Below are positions 1 through 11,534 of a DNA stretch of 64,000 nt, piece by piece. The notes beneath the pieces were generated by a model, which ran no database searches, was not told the origin of the DNA, and saw only the letters and a program-made list of their open reading frames with translations. This DNA is from Alentia gelatinosa (Eukaryota; Annelida; Polychaeta; Phyllodocida; Polynoidae). The stretch spans positions 71,559,152-71,623,151 of the forward strand of contig OX465583.1 of assembly GCA_950022655.1 (NCBI GenBank). Reading direction: 5' to 3'. The translations under genes and the position numbers were made by a program. How positions within the stretch are numbered: the first letter of the stretch is position 1; each line of letters starts with the position of its first letter.

Positions 1-549
1 CATACGGCCGCTTGTATCTGAATCCAGTCAATACTGTGTATTTATCCCGCCTTGGGTCTTTGTCAGTGCTAACAATCGTTAACCCCAAAGCACAAACTCT
101 GTTTCCACCTGACGACCGATTATGTGTTTCATCTGCCCCGATTATTCAATTTGTATAGGACCTGACCAGCCTGAAATTTGACCCTCCCTGTATTAACATA
201 GAATTCGCAGGCGTTGAGGAAATTGTTGTTTTTAGACGGAGTTGGAGGTGGTCACCGCCTGAATTTCGGTCACAGCCACCGATTAATTAACCCTGGTTTG
301 GTTGTCATATTGTGTTATGTTGGAGAGAAAAATTGTTGATCCTTATTTTTTCCACCTACCGATTATTGCACAAAAAATGTCAAATAGTCGGTCGGCGTTG
401 CTAAATGCCAACATTGGTGGTTATAGAAACACCACATTAGACAGGGATTGAGATCTTACTACGTTCTAACCCAGCTCACTCTCCGCAAACACCGGAGACA
501 GTTAGAACTGATGCTCAAGTCCTCTTTGTCTCCCGTTAATCTCGCATAG
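1..549. other. No gene seen; unique or degenerate DNA
   Basis: No open frame with coding look, no RNA gene. Scattered words such as ACCGATT recall the P elements further on, but no copy can be delimited. Confidence 0.5.
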
Positions 550-853
550 TATCGTAAAACTGGATGAGGTTTGATCTTGTCCACCGTATTCCACGACTGG
601 AGTTTGGCAAAGTGACTTCATGAGGCGAAGCCGAGTGAAGTCTGGAGTCACAACTTCAGGAGTGGAATACGGTGGCCAAGATTAAAACGAATCAGGTTTT
701 GATTTTATCCTACCCTATCTCCTTGATTTTTGAATATTACGTGATAACAATGCTGTATGCCACTAGTGGCATATAAAACTCTGTATGCCAGTCAGCGTGG
801 CATACGGAAACCCAATGTTAAGCCTATGGGATTTTATATTAGGGGTAGGATAA
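550..853 (-). mobile_element. Two-module foldback element, family A, copy 1
   Basis: About 304 bp, reading TATCGTAAAACTGG at the left and GGGGTAGGATAA at the right. The left half is a hairpin whose arms (GTGGAATACGGTGG type) flank a tip with CGAAGCCGAGTGAAG. The right half is a body with ACTAGTGGCATA and the motif GTTAAGCCTATGGG. Six other copies occur in the window at 9032, 33910, 34757, 38456, 38971 and 42123. No coding capacity, so it is a non-autonomous element of unknown superfamily. Confidence 0.85.
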
Positions 854-1854
854 TAACTAGATATGTTACATCACCTGACAGACCCAACTCCATATCAAGT
901 GGCACTATTTTATTTTGGTTGTTACAATAGAATGTCCTCTTTTGTTTCTTGGTATACGTGGATTCAGTTGATCATCGTGGTTGAGGTGTTGTGCGACCTT
1001 CTTTTATTCCTGAACTCGTGCAGTATGGACGGGGTACAAAGTAAAAATTCTAAAACTATCTACCTTTGAAAGGTTCCTGCACAATATAAACTATGAGGCT
1101 ATATAAGAATATGGTAAGTGGGATATGAGGCATAGTAAACAAGACGTGAAATTATCTATGATTGGTAGGTATAACATGAATTATATAGTAGTTTGTGATC
1201 ATTCAGATAGAAAGGAGATATCACTGATGCTAACGCCTGGTGTGTTGAACAAAAGGAATAGACGTCGTCTGGCTTGGGGAAATAAAATTTATTTATTAAA
1301 ATGAATTTTATAAGTTAAAAAGATTGATTGATATTTAATATAGTGGTAAGTATGTGATATCAAATATACAATGTAAAATATGAGTAAAAAGATGTACCCC
1401 TACAAAGAGGGGAGTTATGGATATGATGAGAGATGAAGATAAAATATAGGATGTGGGTGGGTGGGAAAATATAAAGTACGTGGTGAGTGAGTGTAAGATG
1501 GCGTCTGGAATGACGGTGTAGGTGGAGGAATTGTGGGTTGTGAGGGGGAAGGTGTTTTGTCTGAGTGGTAAACGCCAGGCGGCCTCAGTGAGCCACACCT
1601 AGACCCATACAGGTCGATGGTGCGCCGTATTTTTTTTATATTTTTTTTTTTATTATCAATGCCTCTCAACAATGTCGAGTTTTTCAGGCATATCAATATT
1701 GCTGTAAGGTATCTACATTCAGAAAGTCTGCCAGTAGCTGATCTAAATTTAGATAATACCCTCACACAGAATGATCCTCATGTATTTACCCTTGCCTCAC
1801 CGCTATCTGTTCTAGTGAAAGGAAAGTCATATATCTGGTTGTGTGATGCCCAGT
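854..1854. other. No gene seen; AT-rich
   Basis: Short frames only, with T-tracts near 1630-1650. No repeat shared with the rest of the window was recognised. Confidence 0.5.
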
Positions 1855-2052
1855 TCACACTGTGCGACAGGAGGTACCTAGGTACGCCCAGTCTGAGACT
1901 GGAGGTACCTGCAAGCGCCTAGCGTCAAAGCGTGTGTGAACTGGGCTCTTCCCGCTTGTCGGCGACTGGCTGTACCAAGTACTTCCAGTCGCCGACTGGA
2001 GGTACCCCAGGTACGCCCAGTCACAAGCATTTTGAATATGAAACATGTTTGG
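1855..2052. repeat. S repeat, left part (GACTGGAGGTACC palindromes)
   Basis: Built from recurring, mutually inverted words: CAGTCGCCGACTGGAGGTAC, ACGCCCAGTC and TTCACACTGTGCG. The same words continue at 2441-2864 and 3101-3175. This suggests one larger inverted element that elements C (2063) and I (2865) later broke up. Confidence 0.6.
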
Positions 2053-2062
2053 TATTTGGTAT

Positions 2063-2430
2063 TATCCTACCCCTAATAAAAAACGCCATAGGTTTAACAT
2101 TGACTCAGTGTATTTGACATAGCGTAGGATAAAGTGTTATTTATGCACCGAGGTGAATAAAAAACGGACCAATCAGGGACGAGATACCGAAAGTAGATCC
2201 GGCAGCATTGATAACTACTAAAATGGATAATTACAAATATTCTCTGTATATCAGTGAGATGGGATAGGATAAATACGAAACCAAACTCGAGTTAGCCTTG
2301 TCAATGTTTATACCACTCTGGTCAGGTCTGCTACTCACTAAACTCGGCTAAAGCCTCGTGTAGTAATACACGACCTGCCCATCGTGGCATAAACATTGAC
2401 AAGGCTAACTCGAGTTTGGTTTCTACTAAC
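2063..2430 (+). mobile_element. Two-module element, family C, copy 1, with 10-bp target duplication
   Basis: Body starts TATCCTACCCCTAATAAAAA, carries CCATAGGTTTAACATTG and ends GGGATAGGATAAA. It is followed by a hairpin with arms CTCGAGTTAGCCTTGTCAAT / ATTGACAAGGCTAACTCGAG around a tip AAACTCGGCTAAAGCCTCGT. The 10-mer TATTTGGTAT stands directly on both sides (2053-2062 and 2431-2440), which marks a clean insertion. A second copy lies inverted at 36774 and a partial one at 63640. Confidence 0.85.
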
Positions 2431-2440
2431 TATTTGGTAT

Positions 2441-2864
2441 GCTGTCTAGGCATACCGAGATACCCCCAGGCGCAACTTTTCCAGTCGCAAGGGGTGGAGG
2501 TTCACAAACATATTTCAGAGTACCTTGCGACTCCATGTACTTCAGATACACCCAGTCGCCAGGAATTTGGAACATCCAGTTTCAAGCACGGTACCTCCAG
2601 TCGGCTAGTAGAAGTCCCCGCTCGCAAACCCTTGTACATTATGAACGGGGTTCAGGGCCTGGCCACACTGTGCAAACTAGTCTGAGACTGGAGGTACTGT
2701 GCTTGAATCTGGAGGAACGCCTAGTCGCATGGTACACTCAAATATGTATGTGAACCATCCCCCATGCGACTGGAAACTTTGCTACCTTGGTGCACCCAGT
2801 TGGTGACTAGCGTTACCAAATATCAAACATTTGTACCCGATACGCCCAGTCCCAGACTAGTAGT
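2441..2864. repeat. S repeat, middle part
   Basis: Continues the GACTGGAGGTAC / ACGCCCAGTC words of 1855-2052 on both strands. Two overlapping short frames (2416-2753) are by-products. Confidence 0.55.
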
Positions 2865-3100
2865 AAAGTAGAATTCACACGGTGGGATTCATGTACCTCA
2901 CAGGGTTCCAAATCGCATGAGATTCTGTTCCGTTTTTAGGGATAAATGTCGCCAACAATTATAGGGGAAAACTTGTCTCAGGGAAATAGAACCCTACAAT
3001 TTAGACAAAGAAATTGTGTTTGAGTACAGAATCTTAGCAGGATTTGTCACAGAGAAACACCCTGTGAGGTACATGAATCCGATCGTGTGAATCCCACTTT
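2865..3100. mobile_element. Terminal-inverted-repeat element, family I, copy 1
   Basis: About 236 bp. Left end AAAGTAGAATTCACAC and right end GTGTGAATCCCACTTT are inverted copies, continuing as GGGATTCATGTACCTCACAG and its complement, about 42 bp per end. The interior holds GTCGCCAACAATTATAGGGG, found again inverted in the expanded copy at 58235-59010. No protein. Confidence 0.85.
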
Positions 3101-3175
3101 AGCGCACAATTCACACTGTGCGTTTTCCCACGCTACGTGCTCACAGGTACCTCCAGTCGCACAGTGTGAACGGGG
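3101..3175. repeat. S repeat, right end
   Basis: Holds AATTCACACTGTGCG followed by its inverted counterpart CGCACAGTGTGAAC and one ACCTCCAGTCGCAC word, closing the composite that starts at 1855. Confidence 0.55.
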
Positions 3176-3633
3176 CAATACAAAACAGGAGAAATGAACA
3201 GTATCCACTTCTAATATTCACGAGCAGAGCGGCGGGCCGGCCAGCGTCAGGGATGAGCTGGTTGAGTGTGTCCCCATCGTCAATCTAACTGAGCGCGGTT
3301 TACTTAGCTCACAATGGATGAGGATAAGGCTGAGGGCTGTGAGTTAACAGACACCTGTAGGGCCTGTCACTGGAGAGAGAGCAGGCTACACAATAGCCAG
3401 TGTACCAAGCCCTTCATCTCACCCCTGGTATTTATTTTTATTTTTAAAGAGCAGTTTATCTCCATTCACATGTATTGGCTACAATCATAGATGGGCGTAA
3501 TACTTGAGTAGGCTGAGTCCTTACAATGTATAATATCTTTAACTGTGGTTCATTGCTGTTTCTTTTTTTTATATGGAGGAGTAAATAGTCTAACTTTCTA
3601 AAAAAAGCAAACCTAGCTAGCCTCTATTCTGAG
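3176..3633. other. No gene seen
   Basis: No convincing frame or shared repeat. Confidence 0.45.
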
Positions 3634-3920
3634 GTTGCCACACCCGTGGTATTTTTGTCCCATAGACTTAACATTGGGAACTCGTTCTCCATGAACCTAC
3701 ATGTATTGCAGTCTGTTCTCCATGGTTTATATCCAGTGTGTCGTCCACTCTTTTAGTGCATATGGGGTGAGATAGATACAGAAAACAAATTATTTTGGTC
3801 AATGAAGTCGTTCTCCAACTCGTTTGAACGCTAGCGACATTCACTCGGCTACCGCCTCGTTCATATCACTCCGCATCAAACTCTTGGAGAACATAACTTT
3901 GACCAAAACCTTTTCTTCAG
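3634..3920 (-). mobile_element. Two-module element, family D, copy 1
   Basis: Body about 3634-3772 with CCATAGACTTAACATTGGG, AACTCGTTCTCCATG and the end GGGGTGAGATAGATACAGAAA. It is followed by a hairpin with arms TTCTCCAACTCGTTTGAACG and its near complement, tip CACTCGGCTACCGCCTCGT. Other copies: 32768 (body only), 35125 and 47204. Confidence 0.75.
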
Positions 3921-4173
3921 TCCTAAACAGGGCAGGGTTCATCTCCACCGGGTCTTCATTTCATTCTGGCCGCACTCTGACATGTATGAAAACAATATGA
4001 ATTCATGAATTTATACCCATTTGTCATTGCAAACCTTCAAAACAACTGTCTCTTATATCATAACTGCGTATATAAAGGTAGTTTTTCAGTGAAGCTTTTC
4101 CAGCCATTTTGTCCAGCTGGTTCCCAAACTGGACAGTGCCTCGCCAATTAACATAGAGCAGCAGTTCACCCCT

Positions 4174-4554
4174 AAAGCCTAATACTCATCTACCGATTCA
4201 GGGTTGAATGATTAGTTCCCAAATCGTACAGGTGTCAGTGAACTTGTCACAGGCGAATTACATAACCCCTCGTCCCATGACAGCCACCCGATCAAGAGCC
4301 ATTTACCAACGTTCAATTATCAGTGGCAGTATTTCCCTTCATGTTGATAAACTTTTGGTGAACAATTTAAGAACATAGAATGACAACTTGTCAAAAGAAC
4401 ATCTCAAGGAGGGCTGACCCTTGCCTAGCTGTCCTACATCTACCGACTGGGGCCGCCTCTATTAGGCTGGCTCGCCTGAGACAAATTACCATTCCTTTGT
4501 CGCCAACAAAGGTACATCAATGTTCCGAAATCGGTAGATGTGCATTGGGCTTTA
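4174..4554. mobile_element. Terminal-inverted-repeat element, family P, copy 1
   Basis: Left end AAAGCCTAATACTCATCTAC and right end GTAGATGTGCATTGGGCTTT are inverted copies of about 25-30 bp. Interior words (GCCTAGCTGTCCTACATCTA, TTTGTCGCCAACAAAGG) recur inverted in the copy at 21424. A 77-codon frame inside is element sequence, not a gene. Confidence 0.75.
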
Positions 4555-4899
4555 AGGGAGACGAGGGGACAGTACTTTACCTAGCTGCTCAGGAATTACC
4601 ATTTGTGGCGTGAATTCAACGCTCTCAGTGGTGTCCTGTGGCAAGCATTAGCTTCCCCTTTCGGCGGGGTTTTATCAGCGGGGTCCTTTTTAGTACCTTG
4701 CCATCAGGGGCTCTGGTTTTATGTCGTCACTGAATTCGTATTTGCTACTTGTTTCCAATTCAGTGCGTATATCACAGAAATAAATGCATTAAGCTTGTTC
4801 GCTAAAGCTTCCCTACTACAAACAAGGGTGAGGAATGCAGATTTATATCAGGCCCGGTCTACAGCATGCCCGAATGTCAATCCGTAAAACCATTTTCTA

Positions 4900-5160
4900 C
4901 TGGCAGACGAAAACAGCACTGATTAATTGAGTTCTCCTAAAAGCTAGTCAGTGGTGGCCAACGACTGCACGTCGGTATCTAAAGATCAGTGAGGGTGCTT
5001 TGTATAGGCCCGTTTCCATTGGCCAACAAAAACACTGCAGATTTTCAGTGTTTTCCTAATAGCCTATTTACATTTTGCGTCAGCAGTGCTAAAGGTCCGT
5101 TCGTCGTTCCTGACTGTATATCGGTATATCAGCCAATGGAAATAGGCTATTAGGAGAATG
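4900..5160. mobile_element. Family Q TIR elements (one intact, one degenerate)
   Basis: The intact unit runs about 5007-5148, from GGCCCGTTTCCATTGGCCAA to GCCAATGGAAATAGGC. A degenerate relative precedes it (4900-5000). Related copies lie at 21988-22262 and 25965-26160. The TIR core is CCATTGGCC. Confidence 0.65.
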
Positions 5161-5164
5161 AAAA

Positions 5165-5343
5165 AAATCTACACCATTATCGTCAGCTGGGGACACCTCC
5201 AAGACCCTGAGACACTGACACCCTGCTTCTTTCTTGATATCACAGTGAATAGCACGCAGATAGTAAAGGGGTCGACAATTTGCAGCATGCTGAACGTCTG
5301 TACATGAGTCCACTCTACCATTTAGGCAATGTATAGAGGACGT
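5165..5343 (-). CDS. Possible cysteine-rich exon (uncertain)
   Basis: Minus-strand frame open from a TAG near 5357 down to 5089. The stretch at 5165-5343 is the part outside the Q element. It reads with seven cysteines in about 50 residues (for example SCTDVQHAANC, AIHCDIKKEAGCQC), as extracellular disulfide-rich modules do. A weak acceptor (AAATGGTAG) and a weak donor (GGTGTAG) can be drawn. I recognise no family. The frame runs on into repeat DNA, so chance is a serious alternative. Confidence 0.2.
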
Positions 5344-5553
5344 GCGAGCACGCTAAATAAACCAGGCTAAGATAAACAGATGTTCTCTGGATCACTGTTC
5401 CGTTCTGTATGTGTCATAAGCTGTGTGTGTCTTCAGGACATCCCCAAATGTGTTCCCATCAATCCTCATCAAACCCAGGCCATTTCCAGTGCCAGAGCCC
5501 CATCAGGCAGCAATGCATCACCAGTGGACTATTGATTTCCCATCTCCTTTGTT

Positions 5554-6082
5554 TTAAAGGCATGTCCTACAATTTTCACAGGCGCCACCTGGTGATTTTA
5601 AATAGTGACAATCATCAGTAAAAAGTGGCTCTTTCTTATTCATTCTGATTCTAAAAGAGTAAATTCAATGTTTTGTCCAGTTTATCCAATTTTGATAGGT
5701 AAAAAGGCCAATTCACATTTGCTCAGTTTACATAAGAAATGTACTGAACAATATGGTTTTCTTCAGTTCTCTCAAAAACAAGAACAGTGACCTATGATTT
5801 TTTAAATTGTAATGTGTTTGCTATACATCTAATATACTCTGTGGAAGTTTGAGGAAAATGACATGGGTTTTATTATGTGAAAAGTAAATTCTTAGAATTT
5901 CTATATATATATTCTTTTGTAAAATTATGAAAATATCGATCTCTAAAGTAAAAACTAGCACGGTGACCCCCAATTTTTAAGTTATGTATGTGTTCTACAA
6001 CACTTAGAGATCATCATATTCAAATTTCAGGAAAATGACATGGGTTTCAATTATCAAGCCAAATTGTCTGATATGCCTTTAA
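5554..6082. mobile_element. TTAA-flanked MITE, family R, copy 1
   Basis: Starts TTAAAGGCATGTC and ends GATATGCCTTTAA, inverted ends with TTAA on both outer edges. The interior is AT-rich with two internally similar halves (GAAAATGACATGGG occurs twice). Copy 2 is at 46788-47518 and pieces are at 20507, 31847, 45390 and 52600. TTAA targets recall piggyBac-like elements, but the termini lack a CCC start, so the superfamily is open. Confidence 0.8.
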
Positions 6083-6105
6083 GACCGACCTGGTGATTTT
6101 TGCAG

Positions 6106-6345
6106 AGGCGAAGTTTAAAGCATCTGTACTCAGGAAGAAGGTGTGCTTTCCCAGTCAGATTTGATCATCTTTTTATCACCAAGTTGGCTAAATTTAGAGA
6201 TTCCACAAGGTTCCAGACTCTCAAATTAGCTTTAAATGATTTAGGGAGCTGCTTCCTAGAAAGATCAGGAAATTATATTTTACGACAAGCTCAGATCACT
6301 CTAGAACTATGGCCTCAAATCCAGGGTGGTGTATTATCGTCATAA
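6106..6345 (+). CDS. Possible terminal coding exon, unknown product
   Basis: A good acceptor (GTGATTTTTGCAG) at 6093-6105 is followed by an open frame of 79 codons ending in TAA at 6343-6345. The peptide is basic and helix-like (RRSLKHLYSGRRCAFPVRFD then FRDSTRFQTLKLALNDLG). It begins just outside family R. No domain is recognised and no upstream exon is identified; codon use is AT-leaning. It could be a real last exon or a chance frame. Confidence 0.25.
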   Translation, partial: RRSLKHLYSGRRCAFPVRFDHLFITKLAKFRDSTRFQTLKLALNDLGSCFLERSGNYILRQAQITLELWPQIQGGVLSS

Positions 6346-6558
6346 CGATCGTTGGTAACGACCGTTTGGAGGACGAAGTGGGCGAATAATCGTTCATTAT
6401 CTGTACATTCGGCGGATTCTACAAGTTTCACTAAATGTTTGTTACATGTGATTGTGGGATTCAAGATTCTTACTGATGTGATTGTAGACAAGGTTCCTCT
6501 CGTAACTTAAAAAGGCATTATATATATATCATTCCAATCAGAAACTTCAACTCTCTAT

Positions 6559-6883
6559 CCCGGCGTTTACATTAGACAACAAAATATGTGGCGACTGTAG
6601 ATCGTCAGGCAGTAGTTGTCAGGTGGTGGCAATATCCACTGCAAAAGTCATCAACCTCAGAATGTACTGAGCGTTTACACTGACGATTAGGTTTTCACAG
6701 AACCGTCGCCTGTCTGGACGACTGATTCAAGCTGGCTAGAGATAGTCGCCGGCGTCAGAGTCAGATGACTTGTCATTTAAATTAGACGATTTCATTATCA
6801 TTTTACTGAAAGTTTTATGAAAGTCGACAGGAGGTGCAAAATGACAGAATCGCCAGCCAGAATTGTGTCGTGTAAACGCCAGG
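6559..6883. mobile_element. TIR element, family N, copy 1
   Basis: Left CCCGGCGTTTACA and right TGTAAACGCCAGG are inverted ends of a 325-bp element. Interior words GTCAGGTGGTGGCAAT and AGGAGGTGCAAAATG recur in copy 2 (15868-16232). Loose end fragments occur near 10011, 24185 and 56082-56137. Confidence 0.8.
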
Positions 6884-7439
6884 TTAGGAATCCTTGCTTT
6901 CCTATCCAACAATACTCCGTAAATCGGTCCTTGTACGGAAAAATGTACATTGGGCAATTTCTCTACCTTTGTTCATTCTCAGGAAGCTCATAGTACATGT
7001 ATTTGTATCTACCCGACATAATTATATTGGTATTCATGGACATGAAATATATATTAACAGGGGTTTCTTGCCTACACCTTCAGCTTCAAAGACATTGAAA
7101 CCTGAAAAAAAACATATGTAAATTTAACCAATTTTTAAGAAATATATTAACAACTCACCTTATAATTCGATGTATCACTTAAACCAACCAAATAGATCGT
7201 GATAGTAACGAGAAACCCTGGTGGCAATACGATTACGCAATGCTCTAGGCTACTTAGTGCCATTCGTTATGACATTAGGTTCTCAAGTGAACACATGCTA
7301 TACATGTTAACAATAACGACCCTTCTCATCAAGTATTGCATAATCATACATATAGATCCACTATTGTAATCTGTAAATGTTTTATTGTGTTGTACACCAA
7401 TCAGATATGTCTTAGAAATAAATATATTTTGTTATCTTA
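6884..7439. other. No gene seen; AT-rich
   Basis: Only short chance frames, no repeat recognised. Confidence 0.45.
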
Positions 7440-7640
7440 TATCGACCCTGGTGTTATCTCCCATAGGTTTAACATTGGGTACTCATACTCAATGCCTATA
7501 GCGTATATAGAAAAAATAATCAAGTGTAAAGTCAGAGCTTGATTCCATATCGTTTGAATGACTACGTAATTCATACGGCTTCACCTAGTGAATTACTACG
7601 CTTTTAAAACTTGATGGAATACGGGCTCTTACCTTAGACA
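7440..7640 (+). mobile_element. Two-module element, family G, degenerate copy
   Basis: Body remnant with CCATAGGTTTAACATTGGG, then a hairpin with arms CAGAGCTTGATTCCATATCG / AACTTGATGGAATACGGGCT and tip ATACGGCTTCACCTAGTGAA. Confidence 0.6.
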
Positions 7641-7865
7641 TTCATATGTTTCCTCTAGGATATTACTATATACCTTTTGGCAAATGTCTCACTTTTACTG
7701 ACCATTCCGTTCGTCACTGAGTTATGAAAGAATATCCATACTTATATTACGAAAGAATATCCATACGTCCCTCTGTACCACGTGACCACTCATTCTGCTA
7801 TTCAGAAAGTTTTAGAATGGCATTTTAGAATGATATTTAGGTATAATGATATAATTCTAGGTATA

Positions 7866-7903
7866 TAATACTCACCTCGTTCTTCGAACTCGGTTAGTAT
7901 TTC
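7866..7903. repeat. Isolated hairpin tip of the foldback superfamily
   Basis: AATACTCACCTCGTTCTTCG followed by AACTCGGTTAGTATT pairs with itself. It resembles the tips of the larger hairpins, with a degenerate stem outside. Confidence 0.4.
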
Positions 7904-8291
7904 TGATCAAAATATCTCAGAACAGATTCCATTCAGTCCCACTGACTATGTCTCTATATATTACCTTACAAGCCACTGAACACGCTAGACACTAAAGGCA
8001 GTTATATGCTTGAACAATATTGCGTGATCATTTTGAAATCGCATTCGTCGTACAGCCTTGGGATTTCTAACTCCGGCAATTTATTGATTTTTGATCAGGC
8101 AGATAAACTGTGTGCACATTGCCAATCAGATGTTCAGGCAGGTTGAGAGGATGAGGTGGCAATATGCCAAGGATCGCAAGAGCCATACTTCTTCTCAAAT
8201 ATAATTCAGTGGCAGAAAATGTCAAAGATTATTTGGCATGACCCTTTTTAAAGCCTTTTTACACGCGCTCTATTTACATTGCCTATAGGTT

Positions 8292-8497
8292 AAGCGCCAG
8301 ATCCACTAACACGACCAAGCGACTGCGTCTGTGATCCATGCGACTGTACGAATCCCATGCGATGATATTCAATATATTGAATATTGTCGCAAGGCATTCG
8401 CATGTCCATGCAGACGTCTGCGAACGTCTGCGAACATCTGCGAACCTCTGCGAACCCAAATTAGCATGGAAAATCGCCTTAGCGGATCTGGGGCTTT
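8292..8497. mobile_element. TIR element, family O, copy 1
   Basis: Left TAAGCGCCAGATCCACTAA and right TTAGCGGATCTGGGGCTTTA are inverted ends. The interior contains a short tandem of GTCTGCGAAC / ATCTGCGAAC / CTCTGCGAAC. An inverted copy lies at 27911-28099. Confidence 0.8.
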
Positions 8498-9031
8498 AGA
8501 GTGGTCACGTATACACTTCTAGCGTACTGCAAAAGAACTCTCTATGCTCACTCACGTTATGTGACGTTCATCAAATCTCATAAGGGCCTAGTATGTTTCC
8601 CATTAGCGTTGTGACCGCCAGGACAAATCTTTTGTCATTTCAAAATTCTTTCATTGCACACACAATAACAAAGTCAAGCTACGTTTGCCAATGGCGGTCC
8701 GTTACGTTGTCTGACGTTCCTCTCAACACGCCACGGTCCTTCCACGGTGACCCGAAATGTGGCCGCCATGGCCCCAGCGTAAACTTAGCATTAGCCACCT
8801 CATGCCCTGAATGCGGCTGTATAGAATATCTCTAACGGAATTGACCTTTATATATTCACTAGAGTTTGACCATGTGCGACAGTTTTGAATTGTCATTGTG
8901 ACTAGCCATTTCAAATCCAGAATAGACCTTCCAAACTTTGAAAAGATCGTGTAGATTTCTTGAGGAGTGCATTGAATTAACGACCCTCCCAACCCCTGAT
9001 GGTGTCACATTTGAAGATACGGTAATTAGCT
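8498..9031. other. No gene seen
   Basis: Three overlapping frames of 80-89 codons on both strands (8593-9128) show no coding bias, and part of them runs into family A. Confidence 0.4.
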
Positions 9032-9294
9032 TTATCCTACCCCTAATATAAAATCCCATAGGCTTAACATTGAGATTCCGTATGCAACGCTGACTGGCAG
9101 ACGGAGTTTTATATGCCACTTGTGGCATACAGAATTGTTATCACGTAATATTCCAAAATCGAGGAGTAGGATCAAATCAAAACCTGATTCGTTTTAATCT
9201 TGGCTTCACTCAGCTTCCTCTCGTGAAATCAGAATGCCAAACTCCAGTCGTGGCATACAGTGGCCAAGATAAAAACACATCCAGTTTTACGATA
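9032..9294 (+). mobile_element. Family A, copy 2 (shortened hairpin)
   Basis: Body TTATCCTACCCCTAATATAA with CCATAGGCTTAACATTG, then a hairpin about 40 bp shorter than in the other copies. It ends CCAGTTTTACGATA. Confidence 0.8.
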
Positions 9295-9445
9295 TAATTG
9301 TCAATCCAGGTAGGTTTTGAGGCTTTGGGATTTCAAGAAATGCCTTTAAGTGATGAAATGACATTTTCTGGTAGATTGGAAATTGATTTTATATTTGATA
9401 TCTATCTCAGAGTCTGTTGAAAGAAATGTGTAGGTACTATTCAAT

Positions 9446-9570
9446 TTGGAGGGCCTTGGTTGCCATATTGAATTTGACAGCCATATTGAATATATTGAAT
9501 TTGGTTCTTCCTCTAATGGTAATCCTCACATCATGTTATACCTTGTTCCAGCTTTCATGATTATGTTACC
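9446..9570 (+). repeat. Dispersed repeat U, copy 1
   Basis: Matches 17322-17444 over about 120 bp, ending CCAGCTTTCATGATTATGTT. In copy 2 the match ends where the 67-bp satellite begins. Confidence 0.7.
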
Positions 9571-10290
9571 AAGAATAAGTTACTACCATGTTTTCATACA
9601 CCATTCTATTGGACTCTATGAGTAGGGCTTACATTGAGAAAACTATATATGTAGTAAAATAGCGTTATTAATCATATTATTCAGTAGACAGTTTCAGGGT
9701 GTGTGGCTGAAACACGGTCAGCGACATTATGTCCCGATTTAAGAGAATATTGATATATCTTGAACGGATTTCATTTACCCACCCAAAAACCGTCTCCATA
9801 ATAAGGTTCTTGATGACGTCATTTGTAGGTTAAAATTAGGATATCGATAGATCAGCAAAGGCATGCCCTCGGGCCGAGTCTTATGTTATTTGATTTACAT
9901 TTTTCTTTCGCATATCGCTATTTATGGCTATACCCTTTTTTCAGAAAGAAACCTGTAGCAGCGCCTCTGTATATTGTCCCATCCTGTGCCGACTCATGTA
10001 AGAAGTGTCCTGGTGTTTACACTGGACGATTATAAATAGGCGGCCACTCTTGAATTTAAGCAGGATTCACACGATGGGATTCATGTACTATTTCAGTGTG
10101 GGGGTGAGATAAGTCAATCAGTCAATGAAATACCCAAACCAGAATGCTTTTCGGAGTGTAATCTATTGATAGTTTGTAAACAACTTTGATATGGATGGCA
10201 GTCTTCTTATGGAATTTAGCCTGGGTTTATGTGATGTTGAACACGATGACATGCTATAATTGTGGAACCAGCACACCAGGCTGGAGACCA

Positions 10291-10340
10291 GGGAGCCGTT
10301 TCAAAACCATAGACTTAACCCACGTTTTGAAACAGCTCCT
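10291..10340. mobile_element. Mini-foldback Z, copy 1 (50 bp)
   Basis: GGGAGCCGTTTCAAAAC, spacer CATAGACTTAACCCAC, then GTTTTGAAACAGCTCCT: a near-perfect 17-bp inverted repeat. Further copies at 18776, 19430, 21271 and 41478. Confidence 0.8.
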
Positions 10341-10412
10341 GCAGACCTTAAGTCAGTAAGGTGATGTATAGATTAAGACAAGTTTAAGATCGAACAGCTA
10401 TTCTGTAGGTAC

Positions 10413-10758
10413 ATTACTATACACCCATGCCGTATATACTGTAAATACGCACCGTTTTAGCATATGACGTAAAAATACTGTACGGACCACTGGTCCGTAC
10501 ACTAAAATACGGACCACCGAGCCATACACATTTATCAAAATTTTGGTTGTTCAGAAAAATTAAATTGATTTTTTTTTAATTACGGGTATATAGTAAATAT
10601 ATAACGTCCAACCATGCTTGTACAAGTCACAGAACTCGATGCTAATTTACCGTTTGTACGGAACTCGGCATAAATGCCTCGGTCCGTATAAACGGTAAAT
10701 TAGCATCTCGTTCTGTGACTTGTACAGCATGGTCAGGACGTTCTATATAATTACATGG
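10413..10758 (+). mobile_element. Foldback element, family E, copy 1
   Basis: Starts TACTATACACCCATGCCGTA and carries ACGGACCACTGGTCCGT. It ends in a hairpin with arms GTACAAGTCACAGAACTCGA / CTCGTTCTGTGACTTGTACA and tip ACTCGGCATAAATGCCTCGG. Copy 2 is at 30838. Confidence 0.75.
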
Positions 10759-10798
10759 ACAAGGCTATGCTTGAAGTGTTCGAGACTGGATACCATGG

Positions 10799-11151
10799 AA
10801 AAATTATATAGAACTTCATCGAGAATCGTATAAATACACAATACGCCAGGAGTTTGGATGTGCCCCAATCATCATCGAGGCGAAGCCAAGTGACGATTAT
10901 GGCACATCCAAACGAGTGGATTATTGTGTATTTTATGATTCGAGTGCGGTTCACGATTTATCTCACCCCTTTCTATGACATTAAATAGCATCAGTATATC
11001 AGAATAATTAAAATATACTTAGCAAATCCATATGACGTCATGTCACATTGACGGCCGTGGCGTAGTATTGTCACTTTACAGGGGTGATCGTTGAGTATTT
11101 TTTTCCTAATGTTGTTTCTATTGCTAAACTTGTACAAGGGGTGTGATAAAG
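10799..11151. mobile_element. Two-module element, family F, copy 1
   Basis: Hairpin first (tip CATCGAGGCGAAGCCAAGTG, arms GTTTGGATGTGCCCCAATC / GGCACATCCAAAC), then body TTATCTCACCCCTTTC ... GGGGTGTGATAAAG with CGTAGTATTGTCACTTTAC. Related copies at 25505 and 49205. Confidence 0.7.
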
Positions 11152-11534
11152 GCTTGACTTCAAAGCCTAATGGCAAAATCCAGTATATTAAAAACATTTT
11201 AAAAAGACTTTTGTACAGCGTGAAAATTATCGGTGGGTTTTTCATCGTCTAGTGTAAACCGGGTATGCCCGCTGTTTTGATGCGCTGTCAGCGGCTGTCA
11301 ATGGCTGTCAGTGGCCGGTGGAGGCTGTAGGGAAGCCCTCTCACATACAAGCCTGCTGGTTTTTGTCCCAAAGGTCAATAGCTAATTAAATTACCAACTC
11401 CGACGCAGCATCTTCTAAATACCAACCAGTCTCTACTCATGTTCAACTATTTAAAGAGTGGAGACAAAAATCTAATCTACGCATTTGCCATACACAACCT
11501 CCTGTAGGTCATACTTGGTGATCCTAGCTCTTAT

